Below are positions 7,496 through 17,315 of a stretch of 64,000 nt of DNA, in pieces. The stretch comes from an uncultured Solobacterium sp. (GTDB lineage: Bacteria; Bacillota_I; Bacilli_A; Erysipelotrichales; Erysipelotrichaceae): positions 1-64,000 of the forward strand of contig URYK01000005.1 of the NCBI GenBank assembly GCA_900552125.1, in the 5' to 3' direction. The position numbers and the translations under genes were made by a program. Position 1 is the stretch's first letter. Each line of letters opens with the position of its first letter. Below the pieces are notes generated by a model, which had not been told where the DNA came from, searched no databases, and saw nothing but the letters and a program-made list of their open reading frames with translations.

Positions 7496-8422
7496 ATGGA
7501 AGAATTATCACTTAAGCCAAAAACGGATATGATCCAAAATATGATATATATCATTCGAAATCAGCAGGTAATGCTGGATAGTGACCTAGCTATGCTGTAT
7601 CAGGTCGAAACAAAAGCGTTGAATCGTGCAGTAAAAAGAAATATAAAAAGATTTCCTAAGGATTTCTGCTTTCAGCTTACAGCAGAGGAATATGAAGTTT
7701 TGAAGTGCCAGATTGGCACCTCAAAAATGACTGGCCAAGAAAAAACGGATGGTCGTGGCGGTCGTCGTACATTACCATATGTTTTCACAGAACAAGGGAT
7801 TTCTATGTTGGCAAGTGTACTGCATAGTGAGATAGCTATTAATGTAAGCATAGGTATAATGCGAGCTTTTGTTGAGATGAGGCATTTCATGGCTAACAAT
7901 GCAATGCTTTTTGAAAGAATAAGCTCGGTGGAACTAAAACAGCTAGAATATCAGAAACAGACAGATGAAAAAATTGAACGAATTTTTGATTACATATCAG
8001 AACATAAAGAAAACGAACAGAAGATCTTCTTTGACGGACAGATATATGATGCCTTCAGTCTACTGGTAGGACTTATAAAAAAAGCTGAAAAGGATATCCT
8101 CTTAATAGATAATTATGTAGATATTGATACTTTAAATATATTGACTAAGAAAAACAAAGGAGTAAAGGTGCTACTGTATACATCAAAGCATACTCCTTTG
8201 TCTAAGCAGGACATCAACAAATTCAATAAACAGTATCCGTATATCGAACTTAAGTTTTTATCAGAAATGCATGATCGCTTTCTGATATTGGATCATAAGA
8301 CAATGTATCACATTGGTGCATCATTAAAAGACGCAGGAAAGAAATGCTTTGCAGTCAGTCTTATCAAAGAGAAAAAAATAATGAATGAGCTGCTCCAATG
8401 GATAAATGGAGCTGGAAAATAA
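7496..8422 (+). CDS. ORF6N domain protein with PLD-like C-terminal region
   Basis: A 308-residue protein. The N-terminal ~90 residues carry the ORF6N signature: MLDSDLAMLYQVETKALNRAV followed by FPKDFCFQLT and LPYVFTEQGISMLASVL, known from phage and mobile-element DNA-binding proteins. Residues 150-175 are coiled-coil-like. The C-terminal ~130 residues (ILLIDNYVD, then HDRFLILD) resemble the fold of phospholipase D-like proteins, with a single H-x-K-like element (HDRFLILDHK) rather than two full HKD motifs. The function in the ICE is unknown; DNA binding is likely from the family. Confidence 0.8.
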   Translation: MEELSLKPKTDMIQNMIYIIRNQQVMLDSDLAMLYQVETKALNRAVKRNIKRFPKDFCFQLTAEEYEVLKCQIGTSKMTGQEKTDGRGGRRTLPYVFTEQGISMLASVLHSEIAINVSIGIMRAFVEMRHFMANNAMLFERISSVELKQLEYQKQTDEKIERIFDYISEHKENEQKIFFDGQIYDAFSLLVGLIKKAEKDILLIDNYVDIDTLNILTKKNKGVKVLLYTSKHTPLSKQDINKFNKQYPYIELKFLSEMHDRFLILDHKTMYHIGASLKDAGKKCFAVSLIKEKKIMNELLQWINGAGK

Positions 8423-8448
8423 ATTTCTAGAGAAAAGGATGAAAAATT

Positions 8449-8721
8449 ATGACAAAGAAAGAACAAATCAATAAATTAGCAGAAATGACAGGATTAAACA
8501 AAAAGGAAGCGGAGGCAACTTATGGAGCATTCGTAGAAATGATTTACTGGGAACTAGAAAACAATGGTGAATGCAGTATCACAGGTCTAGGAAAGCTTAC
8601 AATTGCAGAACGTCCGGAAAGAAACGGAATCAATCCGGCTACAAAAGAAAGAATCGTTATTCCTGCACGTAAAGCAGTGAAATTTACTCCATGTAAGGAA
8701 CTGAAGAACAGCTTCAAATAG
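8449..8721 (+). CDS. hup: HU family DNA-binding protein
   Basis: A 90-residue HU/IHF-type protein of normal length. The N-terminal helices are followed by the beta-arm region with the GLGKLTIAERPERNGINPAT pattern and a C-terminal PARKAVKFTPCKELK. The arm motif is close to the usual GFGxFxVxxRxxRxGxNPxT signature. It bends DNA nonspecifically. An ICE-borne copy could assist recombination, replication or relaxosome architecture. Confidence 0.92.
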   Translation: MTKKEQINKLAEMTGLNKKEAEATYGAFVEMIYWELENNGECSITGLGKLTIAERPERNGINPATKERIVIPARKAVKFTPCKELKNSFK

Positions 8722-8730
8722 GAGTACCCT

Positions 8731-9069
8731 ATGGATGAATGGATCAGATGCAGAGAGCTGATTGATGAATTGGCAAACGATTATGCGTTATTCCAGCAAA
8801 AAAGCAGACTTATACTTCGTATGGCGGAAACAACCGGAATTACCCAATGCAGAGCAACTATTCTTGAGATGCAGCATGATCTGAATGGAAAGCTATTAAA
8901 ATATCATGAACTGATAGAAAGACTTCAGTATAAAAATATAGAGGACAGAAATGTATTGGAATCTTTTTATTCGTATATATTTAATGGAATGAATGAAAGA
9001 ATTGATGAGATAAATTCATTTTTGGATATATTGGAAAGAATGATAAAGGAATATATTCAGTTGTCGTAA
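8731..9069 (+). CDS. Hypothetical helical protein
   Basis: A 112-residue protein, predicted all-helical from its heptad-like composition, with no membrane segment. It starts 9 bases after the HU gene and ends inside a 9-bp inverted repeat. I do not recognise the family. Confidence 0.65.
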   Translation: MDEWIRCRELIDELANDYALFQQKSRLILRMAETTGITQCRATILEMQHDLNGKLLKYHELIERLQYKNIEDRNVLESFYSYIFNGMNERIDEINSFLDILERMIKEYIQLS

Positions 9070-9084
9070 ATTTTGCGACAACTG
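9058..9084. other. 9-bp perfect inverted repeat at a gene end
   Basis: CAGTTGTCG (9058-9066) pairs exactly with CGACAACTG (9076-9084) around a 9-nt loop that contains the stop codon of the preceding gene. No U-run follows, so it is not a standard intrinsic terminator. It may stabilise the mRNA or act as a binding site. Confidence 0.6.
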
Positions 9085-9183
9085 CCACAAATAGTGGACA
9101 ATACATATGTAAAATTAAACAATACGCAAAAAATGCGTGTTGACAGAGACTCAGTAATATCAGAAATATGGAGGGACTACTGT

Positions 9184-10224
9184 ATGGAAAATATAAAATA
9201 TAAGGTTATACTTAAAGAAATACTGGAAATGACAAAGAAGGCAGATTTAATCGAAGAACTAGCATCGGTAAAGGATAAAGTATTCAGTAAAAATGTAGAA
9301 ATAAGTACGCTTCTGAAAGATGTTAATATTGGAAATCTATCTTTATTTGAGCCAGTTACTATAAAAGGATTTTTGTTGGACAGCAGTTCTCTGATTGAAC
9401 CTATTACATATACAGCACAGCGAGCAGAAGTAAACAAAATAACTTTTAAAAAAGGAATTAGAGGAAGCTATCAGAAAGACACAGAGTATAAAGCGGCGAG
9501 GATGAATCCTCCTATTATTAGGCAACTAGAAGAAAAAGACGAAAAGGTTATGGCATATCTTTATCTTTCTGAAAACCCATTTGAGTTTAAATTCGATGAA
9601 AATCATTCTATTGTAGTTGAAAATAATAATAAATTTATTCCTGTACTGATGAACAGAAAGGAATACTATACTTATAGAAATTTGGAAGTAGCAATCATAT
9701 GTGAAATCGTTCCTTTACAACAAAAAATCATAGACATGATTTATAGTAATGCAAGCAGAGCTCATCAACAGATAATAGAAGGCTTCATTGATTATAGAAG
9801 TCCAGATATCAAAGGGATAGTTCTCAATGCCATCAAGTGTGACAAAATATCAGAAATAAAGGCAAATCGACTGGTTAATTACTGTGCTGAATACAGGATT
9901 GCTAATGAAAATACACCTGCTAGTTTTATTGCAGATAGAATAGATAGGGCTATAAGCAGCTTCGATAAGACATTTACGAAGGATTCTTATCTGTGTATAA
10001 ATAATGAAATAAAGCAATATCTTCTGAATGGAAAAATAAAAGTTAATTATTATGACAGAAATATAGGATTTTATATTTCTACAGATTTGAACGATTATGA
10101 AGAACATCTAAAAAATATGAATAAGCTTCATGAATTTATTAAAGAATTTAGTGATAAAATGCGTATAAAATGGAATCTTGAGTTTTTAAGTGATTTAAGA
10201 GATATAGAATACTTTAATTTGTAG
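9184..10224 (+). CDS. Hypothetical protein, 346 residues
   Basis: A soluble protein with mixed helix and strand that I do not recognise. The start is placed at ATG 9184, with GGAGGG at 9171-9176 well placed before it. The frame is open back to a TTG at 9073, but that region has no ribosome binding site and overlaps the inverted repeat. The middle part (about residues 140-250) has many charged short helices. Located between HU-region genes and a lipoprotein in the accessory operon. Confidence 0.65.
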   Translation: MENIKYKVILKEILEMTKKADLIEELASVKDKVFSKNVEISTLLKDVNIGNLSLFEPVTIKGFLLDSSSLIEPITYTAQRAEVNKITFKKGIRGSYQKDTEYKAARMNPPIIRQLEEKDEKVMAYLYLSENPFEFKFDENHSIVVENNNKFIPVLMNRKEYYTYRNLEVAIICEIVPLQQKIIDMIYSNASRAHQQIIEGFIDYRSPDIKGIVLNAIKCDKISEIKANRLVNYCAEYRIANENTPASFIADRIDRAISSFDKTFTKDSYLCINNEIKQYLLNGKIKVNYYDRNIGFYISTDLNDYEEHLKNMNKLHEFIKEFSDKMRIKWNLEFLSDLRDIEYFNL

Positions 10225-10245
10225 AAAGATAAGGAGATGAAAATT

Positions 10246-11226
10246 ATGAAGAAATTAGTAGGATTACTAGCTGTTGCAGCATTCGTTCTAACTGGATGCA
10301 GTCAGGAGTTAAAAGTCACAACAGCAGAAAATGTAACATTGGAGTACGGAGAAAAATTAGATAACAGCAAGCTATTCAATGCCAAGGAATCTGATGAGAA
10401 TGTAAAAGTACAGAAAGTTGATGGATTTGATAGCAAGAAACTTGGAGAACAGGAATTAACTGTCACATTCACAGATGGTGATAAGGAAACTGAACAAACA
10501 ATTAAGGTAAAAGTAGAAGACACGAAGAAACCAGAGATTGAACTGAAGAAAGAAAAAGTTACCATCACCGCGGGCGATAAACTTACATTGAAAGATAATG
10601 TAAAATCAGTTAAGGATCCAGTAGATGGTGATCTGAAATATAGCGATAAGAAAGTTGAAAAATCTGGCTATTACATCAATAAAGGTAAACTGGATACAAA
10701 GAAAGCCGGTACATATGAAGTCAAAGTCTTAGCTTACGATGCAAATGGAAATGCTTCAGAAAAAACATTTAAGGTTGTAGTTGAGAAGAAAAAAGAAACA
10801 CCTAAGAAAGAAAGCAGCAATGCTTCATCAAACGGCAATGGTGGCAATGTTGCCACAGGAAATAACAATTCTGTAAATCAACAACCTTCCTCTCCTGCTC
10901 CAAGCGGAGGCAATAGCGGAAGCACAGGAAATAGTGGCAGTTCTTCAAGTGGAGGAAGTACAGCCTCAAATTCAGGTAATTCACAGTCCAATGTGTTATG
11001 CCCAGGTGGTTGGATCCCTGAAAAAGCCTGTAATATTCCTGTTTCTGATCCAGCGGTAGGATCTGATGGAATCTATTACAATACTAAAGCAGAAGCTGAT
11101 TCTGCAGGTATGGCTTATATGAAATCTCAAATGGAATATGGATATACTGTATATAGTGTAGAATTTAATGACAGAACCCAGAAATATATTTGGATATCTC
11201 ATAAAGATTTAGGTGTATATGAATAA
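10246..11226 (+). CDS. Lipoprotein with Ig-like domains and serine/glycine-rich linker
   Basis: A 326-residue surface lipoprotein. The signal peptide ends in the lipobox LTGC (Cys near residue 18 from ATG 10246; AAGGAG is 9 bases upstream, so the ATG at 10237 is less likely). Two Ig-like units follow: an N-terminal unit with weak sequence features and a second, at about residues 85-180, closing with GTYEVKVLAYDANGNASEKTF, the DUF5011/HYR-like pattern. A long Ser/Gly/Asn linker (about 190-245) leads to a C-terminal domain with two cysteines. The protein at 21724 has the same plan. A cell-surface role in mating contact is inferred. Confidence 0.8.
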   Translation: MKKLVGLLAVAAFVLTGCSQELKVTTAENVTLEYGEKLDNSKLFNAKESDENVKVQKVDGFDSKKLGEQELTVTFTDGDKETEQTIKVKVEDTKKPEIELKKEKVTITAGDKLTLKDNVKSVKDPVDGDLKYSDKKVEKSGYYINKGKLDTKKAGTYEVKVLAYDANGNASEKTFKVVVEKKKETPKKESSNASSNGNGGNVATGNNNSVNQQPSSPAPSGGNSGSTGNSGSSSSGGSTASNSGNSQSNVLCPGGWIPEKACNIPVSDPAVGSDGIYYNTKAEADSAGMAYMKSQMEYGYTVYSVEFNDRTQKYIWISHKDLGVYE

Positions 11227-11295
11227 AAAAACTCATTCTAAGTCGACTAAAAAATCTCGACACGATTAAGTCATTTTGCTTTACTAATATTTATT

Positions 11296-11321
11296 GAACA
11301 GACAAAACGTCTGTTCTTTTT
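11296..11321 (+). terminator. Intrinsic terminator after the lipoprotein gene
   Basis: The stem GAACAGAC/GTCTGTTC (8 bp) with a 5-nt loop is followed by five T residues. It ends the accessory operon before the adhesin leader. Confidence 0.85.
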
Positions 11322-11360
11322 ATGTTACGAAAATTTTAGTATCGTGGAAGAAATAGAGAT

Positions 11361-11548
11361 AAGAACCTTAAAATGCAGGTTCTTTAATTTGGAAAGGAGA
11401 TGAAAAGGATGAGAACATTTATAGAAAAATGGATGATCTTCTTATAGAGCTGCTAGCAGTAGTTAGTAGCACATAAATGAAAGGTTTATTCTTTATCGAA
11501 TAGTAATTCCTATGTTCAAATCGGTCAGTTAGAAATAACTGACTTTTT
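11361..11548 (+). promoter_or_regulatory. Leader with two hairpins and a short ORF before the adhesin gene
   Basis: The 350-base gap 11227-11575 holds three things besides the terminator at 11296. A hairpin AAGAACCT/AGGTTCTT lies at 11361-11384. A short ORF at 11409-11447 (12 codons, MRTFIEKWMIFL) follows GGAAAGGAG. An intrinsic-terminator hairpin GTCAGTTA/TAACTGAC plus five T lies at 11524-11548, 27 bases before the adhesin start. This is the order expected of an attenuator that lets the adhesin gene be read only conditionally. No promoter was assigned with confidence. Confidence 0.55.
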
Positions 11549-11575
11549 CTTATGAATTTGAAAGGAGAATGAATA

Positions 11576-14500
11576 ATGAACCTAAAGAAATATGTAAAAA
11601 AACTTGCGGTTCTTGCGACTTCCCTTCTTATGGTCATGACCAATATGCAGATGCCGGTACATGCAGCCGGAGGAAAGCTAACCTATGGTTCTGGTACAGG
11701 TATTAGTTATACGACACATGGTCCGAAATTAGAAGGAACTCTTACAAACGATTGGAATGCAGATACTCCTTGGCTGTATCTGGATGGCGATGTCGTATTC
11801 TGTGTCGATCCATCAACTATTGCGGTCAATGGTGCAACAGGCTATGTAGAATCAGACTTCAGTGAATCATTAAAAACAAAAATGAGTCTTGCTGCTTTAC
11901 ATGGTTATTATGAACATGGAAAAACAGCCGAGTGGTACATGGCAAGTCAGTTCATGGTATGGGAAGCAAGAGGTTGGACTATTGATTCGACCAGTCTGTC
12001 CAATTATGCATCCATGAAAAGACAGATTCAGAATGCAATCGATCATCATTATGACAAGCCATCATTTAATGGAGATAAGGATTATACGGTCAATGTCGGA
12101 GAGACACTTACGCTGAATGATACCAATGGTGTCGTTAGCGAGTTTGATATCCAATCTGTGGATGGAGTAAATATTACTAAGAGTGGTGATACATTAAAGA
12201 TTACACCAACTGCGGATGCTCCAAATACGATTAAATTAACTGGAAGTAGATATAGAGGACAGACTTCTGAAGATACAATTGTATATAAAGTTAAGGGAAA
12301 TACTTCACAGGCAGTGTCACGATTAGATGGAAGTGATCCTGTATATTTCAATGTAACAATCAATGTTCAAAAATACGGAAAATTAGAAATTACTAAACAG
12401 GATGAAGATGGAACATATGTTCCTAACACTTCTTTCAAGGTTTCTAAGAACAGCGATATGTCTTCCCCTATTGGTACTTATACAACAGGCGCTGATGGTA
12501 AAGTAACAGTTAATGACCTATTGCCATCCACCTATTATGTGCAGGAAGTTGCTGTTCCTAATCATCTAGTATTAGATAGCACAATTCGCAGTGTTCAGAT
12601 TCAGGCTAATCAGACTACTGAATACAATGCAAAAAACAATTGGGTAAAAGGTAAAATCAAATTAAGAAAACTTGATCCAGAAAGCGGAAAACAGGTTCCA
12701 GGTGCTACTTATGCTATCTACAATCAGCAGGGGCAGGAACTAGAAAGACTTGTTACTACTGCTACTGGTTATGTTGAATCAGGCTATCTTCGCTTCGGGC
12801 AGTACAGAGTCAAAGAGGTCATGTCAGCGGATGGATACGTACTAAACGATACAGAATATCCAGTAACGATTTCTTCCAATGAACAAAGGATTGAAGTAAC
12901 CGGGCATGATGTAAGACAGCGTGGACGTATTGAAATGACAAAGGAAGATAGTGTTACAGGTGGAAATGCTCAGGGTGAAGCTACTCTTCAGGGAGCTGTC
13001 TATGAGCTTCGTGCAAGAGAAAATATCATGGATCCATCAAAAGATGGAACAATCATTCATAAAAAAGATAGTGTTGTCGCAACTCTTACAACAGATAAAA
13101 ATGGCAAAGCATCTGTCGATGATCTATATCTGGGTAAGTATTACTTGGTTGAGAAAGCTTCAAGCACCGGTTACACATTGGATCCAACAGAATATGACAT
13201 TAATGTTGCATATGCAGGTCAGACAGTAGAAGTTACCACAAAGCAGCAGACCGTAAAGGAACGTGTCATCTCACAGGCATTCTCCATTATCAAAATTTCA
13301 GATAATGGAAATGGTGAAGCCGATAATCTTGAAGGTGTTGAATTTACGATCAAGGCTCAGAAAGATATTGATAAATACGGTTCTTGGGAAAAAGCACCAA
13401 TTGCTAAAAATGCTAAAGGAAAAGATGCAGCAATCCTAGTTACTGATAAAAAAGGTTATGCAGTTAGTGATGAATTACCTTACGGTACCTATGTTGTGCG
13501 TGAGACCAAAGTGCCGGATGACCACTATGCTGTACCAGATTTCACAGTAGTCATTAACGAAGACAGCAGAGAGCCACAACCTTGGAGAATTTTCAACGAT
13601 GAAAAGTTCAAAGCTGTCGTTGCTATTGTTAAACAGGATGCTGATACTGGTAAAACGATCAAGATTCCAGGTGCTACTTTCAAAATTCGTGATTTGGAAA
13701 CAAACGAATACGTTGGCTATTGGGAATGGAATCCACTACCTCATTATGTCGATGAATGGACAACAAATGAAGATGGTGTCGTAATGACAGGGGATGTTCT
13801 TGAGCCAAAAGAGTATCAAATCGAAGAGGTGAAAAGTCCGAATGGCTACCTATTAAATACAGAGCCACTGAAATTTAAAGTATCGAGTGATACAGCCTAT
13901 GAAACTTTACCGGATGGCAAAACCCCTGTGATTACGGTAAAATTCAGTGATAAAGCAGTACAGGGACAGATAAACGTTCAGAAGCTCGGCGAAGTTTTAA
14001 CGAATGTTAAAACCGACAAGATGGGAAATAAACATTTCCAGTATGAAGAACGTGGACTTGCTGGTGCTGTATATGAAATAAAAGCCGCAGAAGATATCAT
14101 GGATCCATCCAATGACGGAACCGTGCTTTATAAGAAAGGAACTGTTGTGGATACAGTTACAACAGCCAATGGAGGCAAAGCTACATCAAAGAAACTGCCT
14201 CTGGGATTGTATGAAGTTTCTGAAAAACAATCACCGGATGGTTTTGTGTTGAATAGCAAATCACAGACAGTAGAACTGAAGTATGAAGATGATAAAACAG
14301 AAGTTGTATTTACAGATTCATCCTTCAAAAATGAACGTCAGAAAGTTGATTTAAGCATAGTTAAAAAAGATGCCGACACACAAACTCCATTAGCAGGAGC
14401 AGTATTTGGCCTATATGCTAAAAATGACATTAAGAATGCAGATGGTAAAGTCGTAGTAAAAGCTGATGAATTAGTATATACAGCGGATAGCGATGAAAAC

Positions 14501-16660
14501 GGATTAGTCAAATTTAATACAGATCTTCCATTATCTGAATACTACAGCAAAGAGCTGAAATCCCCTATCGGTTACGCTTCATCAGATGAAATCATTAATT
14601 TTGATGCGACATATAAGGGACAAGATATCGCAACGATTGAACTTTCTTCTGATTTCACGAATGAAATTACGAAAGTAGAAGTATCTAAAAAAGATATTAC
14701 GAATAACGAAGAAATCGAAGGCGCACATTTGATGGTCTACCCTAAAGGAAAACCAGGTGAAGTATTTGAAACTTGGGTATCTGGTCAGGATGGAAAAAAT
14801 GAAGATGGTACAATCAAACCTCATCTTATAAAAGGATTAGAACCAAACGTAACATATATTCTTCATGAAGAAAGCAGTCCTTACGGATATGCGCTTGCAC
14901 AGGATGTTGAATTTACAGTTTCTGATACAGGTGAAGTACAATCTGTTGAAATGAAGGATGAAATGGTATTTGGTCAGTTGAAATGGAACAAATCCGGTGA
15001 GATCTTCATGACTACGGATTTAGGACAGACTGAATTCGGTACCGTTCACTCACCTATCTGGGAGAAATCAAATCTGTTAGGTGCTGAAATTACCATTTAT
15101 GCCGCTGAAGATATTACGATCGGCAACCACACTTATTACAAAGCTGAGGAAGAAATTCAGACATTAGAAAGTGACTGGGATGCTGTTTTAAGCAAAAAAT
15201 TACCTGTGGGACGGTATTTTTATACAGAATCCAAAGTGCCTCATGGATATATTGTAGATACTGAAAAACACTATTTCGAGGTAAAGGATAATCAGGTAAA
15301 TGAAATTCAAACAATCACATCTACATTGAAAAATGAACGTCCGACTGTTGATATCGATATGAAAAAGGTTCTTGAAGAACAGGAAACTTTCAAAAATCCA
15401 GATGCATATAAAGATGTTGTATTTGGAATATTCGCAAGAGAAGATATCTACAACTATAAAGGCGATGTGGCAATTCCTTATGACACACTTGTTTATACAA
15501 GCGGTATCGATAAGGATGGAAATCTGACACTAGCTGATACCTTCGACTTACCTAACGGTGTGTATTACATCAAAGAGTTGAGAACAAATAGACAGTACAT
15601 TTTAAACGATAACGAATATGATTTTGAGATCGCTTATCATGGTGAAGATGTTTCCAACTATGTAGTGCAGATCGGCGAAGACGGAAAAGTTAATAATGAA
15701 CTGGCAAGAGGAACAATCCAGGTTCAGAAAGTTGATACAAACGATGCAGATAAGAAACTGGAAGGCATCAAGTTCAATATCTCAGCTAACGAAGATATGA
15801 GCAATATCATTGAAACTGCAGAAACAGATGCAGAAGGTATCGCAACATTCTCTGATCTAGAACTGGGAACATATTTTTTACAGGAGGACGGACAGGTGGA
15901 TGGCTATGTCCTTAATGACCATGTCTACAAGGTTGAAGTCAAAACTGATGGAGATCTATTGACAATCACTTGTGAAAATAAACCGACTGAAATGGAATTC
16001 TCAAAAGTTGGAGAAACTGGCACTGAGGAATTAGAAGGTGCTAAACTTCAAGTAATCGATAAAGAAACTGGTGATGTTGTAGATGAATGGATATCTGGAA
16101 AAGAACCTCATACCATCAAATATCTAATTGAAGGTAAAGAGTACACAATGAAAGAGGTCCAAGCACCGTATGCATATGAGATTGCGGAAGAGATAACATT
16201 CGTTGCAGGAGATGGTGATAAAGTTACGATGAAGGATAAGCTGATTCGTTCTTATATCAAAGTCAAAAAGGTAGATTACTACAATCATGAAGATATCCTT
16301 AAGGTTGCAGAATTTACGCTTTATGAAGATGCAGAATGCACAAAACCTATTAAAGTAGCTAAGACTTCTACAGAAGATGGCATCGCATTATTTGATAACT
16401 TAACCTATGGAACGCTCTATATCAAAGAGTCGAAAGCGCCAGCAGGATATCAGCTATCTGATGAAGTTGTCAAAGTCGTAATCGATGATAACTGGGTTGC
16501 AGGTGACGACAAAACACGCACAATCATTTATCCAGACAAACCATTAGATGGTGGAGTCGTAACAGGCAATGCATCACAGATTATGCTGTTTGCAGGCGTA
16601 TTTGTTATTGCAGGTGCAGCATTCGTAATCGTATCAAGAAAACGCAGAAACACTAAATAG
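11576..16660 (+). CDS. Giant surface adhesin: thioester domain plus about 13 Cna-B repeats
   Basis: A 1694-residue wall-anchored protein. The signal peptide covers about residues 1-31. A thioester domain follows with the Cys of VFCVDP (residue 76) and the Gln of ASQFMVWE (residue 125), the pair that forms an internal thioester in Gram-positive adhesins. After a stretch to about residue 265, some 13 Cna-B-like beta-sandwich units follow, each opening with a K-x-D/K strand and closing with a G-x-Y-x-x-E element typical of isopeptide-forming domains. The C-terminus has a hydrophobic segment and an RKRR tail, but the pentapeptide before it is not LPxTG; VVTGN is the nearest candidate. No sortase gene lies in the window. 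It likely covalently grips a partner surface. Confidence 0.92.
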   Translation: MNLKKYVKKLAVLATSLLMVMTNMQMPVHAAGGKLTYGSGTGISYTTHGPKLEGTLTNDWNADTPWLYLDGDVVFCVDPSTIAVNGATGYVESDFSESLKTKMSLAALHGYYEHGKTAEWYMASQFMVWEARGWTIDSTSLSNYASMKRQIQNAIDHHYDKPSFNGDKDYTVNVGETLTLNDTNGVVSEFDIQSVDGVNITKSGDTLKITPTADAPNTIKLTGSRYRGQTSEDTIVYKVKGNTSQAVSRLDGSDPVYFNVTINVQKYGKLEITKQDEDGTYVPNTSFKVSKNSDMSSPIGTYTTGADGKVTVNDLLPSTYYVQEVAVPNHLVLDSTIRSVQIQANQTTEYNAKNNWVKGKIKLRKLDPESGKQVPGATYAIYNQQGQELERLVTTATGYVESGYLRFGQYRVKEVMSADGYVLNDTEYPVTISSNEQRIEVTGHDVRQRGRIEMTKEDSVTGGNAQGEATLQGAVYELRARENIMDPSKDGTIIHKKDSVVATLTTDKNGKASVDDLYLGKYYLVEKASSTGYTLDPTEYDINVAYAGQTVEVTTKQQTVKERVISQAFSIIKISDNGNGEADNLEGVEFTIKAQKDIDKYGSWEKAPIAKNAKGKDAAILVTDKKGYAVSDELPYGTYVVRETKVPDDHYAVPDFTVVINEDSREPQPWRIFNDEKFKAVVAIVKQDADTGKTIKIPGATFKIRDLETNEYVGYWEWNPLPHYVDEWTTNEDGVVMTGDVLEPKEYQIEEVKSPNGYLLNTEPLKFKVSSDTAYETLPDGKTPVITVKFSDKAVQGQINVQKLGEVLTNVKTDKMGNKHFQYEERGLAGAVYEIKAAEDIMDPSNDGTVLYKKGTVVDTVTTANGGKATSKKLPLGLYEVSEKQSPDGFVLNSKSQTVELKYEDDKTEVVFTDSSFKNERQKVDLSIVKKDADTQTPLAGAVFGLYAKNDIKNADGKVVVKADELVYTADSDENGLVKFNTDLPLSEYYSKELKSPIGYASSDEIINFDATYKGQDIATIELSSDFTNEITKVEVSKKDITNNEEIEGAHLMVYPKGKPGEVFETWVSGQDGKNEDGTIKPHLIKGLEPNVTYILHEESSPYGYALAQDVEFTVSDTGEVQSVEMKDEMVFGQLKWNKSGEIFMTTDLGQTEFGTVHSPIWEKSNLLGAEITIYAAEDITIGNHTYYKAEEEIQTLESDWDAVLSKKLPVGRYFYTESKVPHGYIVDTEKHYFEVKDNQVNEIQTITSTLKNERPTVDIDMKKVLEEQETFKNPDAYKDVVFGIFAREDIYNYKGDVAIPYDTLVYTSGIDKDGNLTLADTFDLPNGVYYIKELRTNRQYILNDNEYDFEIAYHGEDVSNYVVQIGEDGKVNNELARGTIQVQKVDTNDADKKLEGIKFNISANEDMSNIIETAETDAEGIATFSDLELGTYFLQEDGQVDGYVLNDHVYKVEVKTDGDLLTITCENKPTEMEFSKVGETGTEELEGAKLQVIDKETGDVVDEWISGKEPHTIKYLIEGKEYTMKEVQAPYAYEIAEEITFVAGDGDKVTMKDKLIRSYIKVKKVDYYNHEDILKVAEFTLYEDAECTKPIKVAKTSTEDGIALFDNLTYGTLYIKESKAPAGYQLSDEVVKVVIDDNWVAGDDKTRTIIYPDKPLDGGVVTGNASQIMLFAGVFVIAGAAFVIVSRKRRNTK

Positions 16661-16683
16661 TTTTTTGTTCTGAAATGTTTATT

Positions 16684-16716
16684 GGGAAGTTTGATGGGAA
16701 TCATGCTTCCCTTTTT
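16684..16716 (+). terminator. Intrinsic terminator after the adhesin gene
   Basis: GGGAAG/CTTCCC with a 16-nt loop containing a smaller stem, followed by five T residues. The remaining gap up to 16886 shows AT-rich promoter-like sequence but no element I would fix. Confidence 0.75.
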
Positions 16717-16886
16717 CCATAATATGGATTGCACAACAGAGGATAAAATCATGGAATGAAATAAGTATTTATTATATAAAATGAGACTGCCATGGTTTAA
16801 CATAAGTAGAAATTTAACGAAAAGCAATACTTTTGTAACTCTTTGAACAATAAAATGTGGTAATGCCACAGCATAAGGATGATGAT

Positions 16887-17315
16887 ATGAAAAAAGTTAT
16901 TTTAATAACAATGCTGATATTTGTTTTTTTCGGATTTTTTCAGCCGTATGTTATTGTTAGCGGGAGCATGGAACCAGAAATCCCTACAGGAAGCATAGTT
17001 TTCGTAAATAAGCACAGTAATTCATTTGCTCCTGGTGATATAGTCACATATACACATGCAGGACAGACCGTAACGCATCGAATACTTAAGAAGACCGGTG
17101 ATGAATATATTCTGAAAGGAGATGCTAATAGAACAGCTGACCTTGGAATCGTGAAAGAAACGGATATACAAGGAAAAGTAATTTTGGTAATTCCTTTTTT
17201 AGGCACAATACTTATTTATGCCAGGAACTATTTTATATTTGCTGTACCTATCATCCTTATCTCTAATATATTCAAAATAAGGAAAAAAAGAAAAAAGGAG
17301 ACAAAAAATATATGA
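16887..17315 (+). CDS. sipW: SipW-type signal peptidase I
   Basis: A 142-residue membrane protease of the ER/archaeal type. The N-terminal membrane segment spans residues 4-22. The catalytic serine is in SGSMEP (Ser27) and the general base is His64 in TVTHRI, where ordinary bacterial enzymes use lysine. A C-terminal membrane segment lies at about residues 110-132, followed by a basic tail. The start is ATG 16887 with AAGGA upstream; the frame extends to a GTG at 16857 without a good site. In Bacillus, SipW processes TasA and TapA, and TasA-like genes follow directly here, overlapping by 4 bases. The substrate link is inferred from that order. Confidence 0.93.
   Translation: MKKVILITMLIFVFFGFFQPYVIVSGSMEPEIPTGSIVFVNKHSNSFAPGDIVTYTHAGQTVTHRILKKTGDEYILKGDANRTADLGIVKETDIQGKVILVIPFLGTILIYARNYFIFAVPIILISNIFKIRKKRKKETKNI

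Noticed and set aside
11576..16660. Cna-B repeats as a possible assembly duplication
   Set aside because: The units differ widely at nucleotide and residue level, so they are old repeats and not a sequencing artefact.
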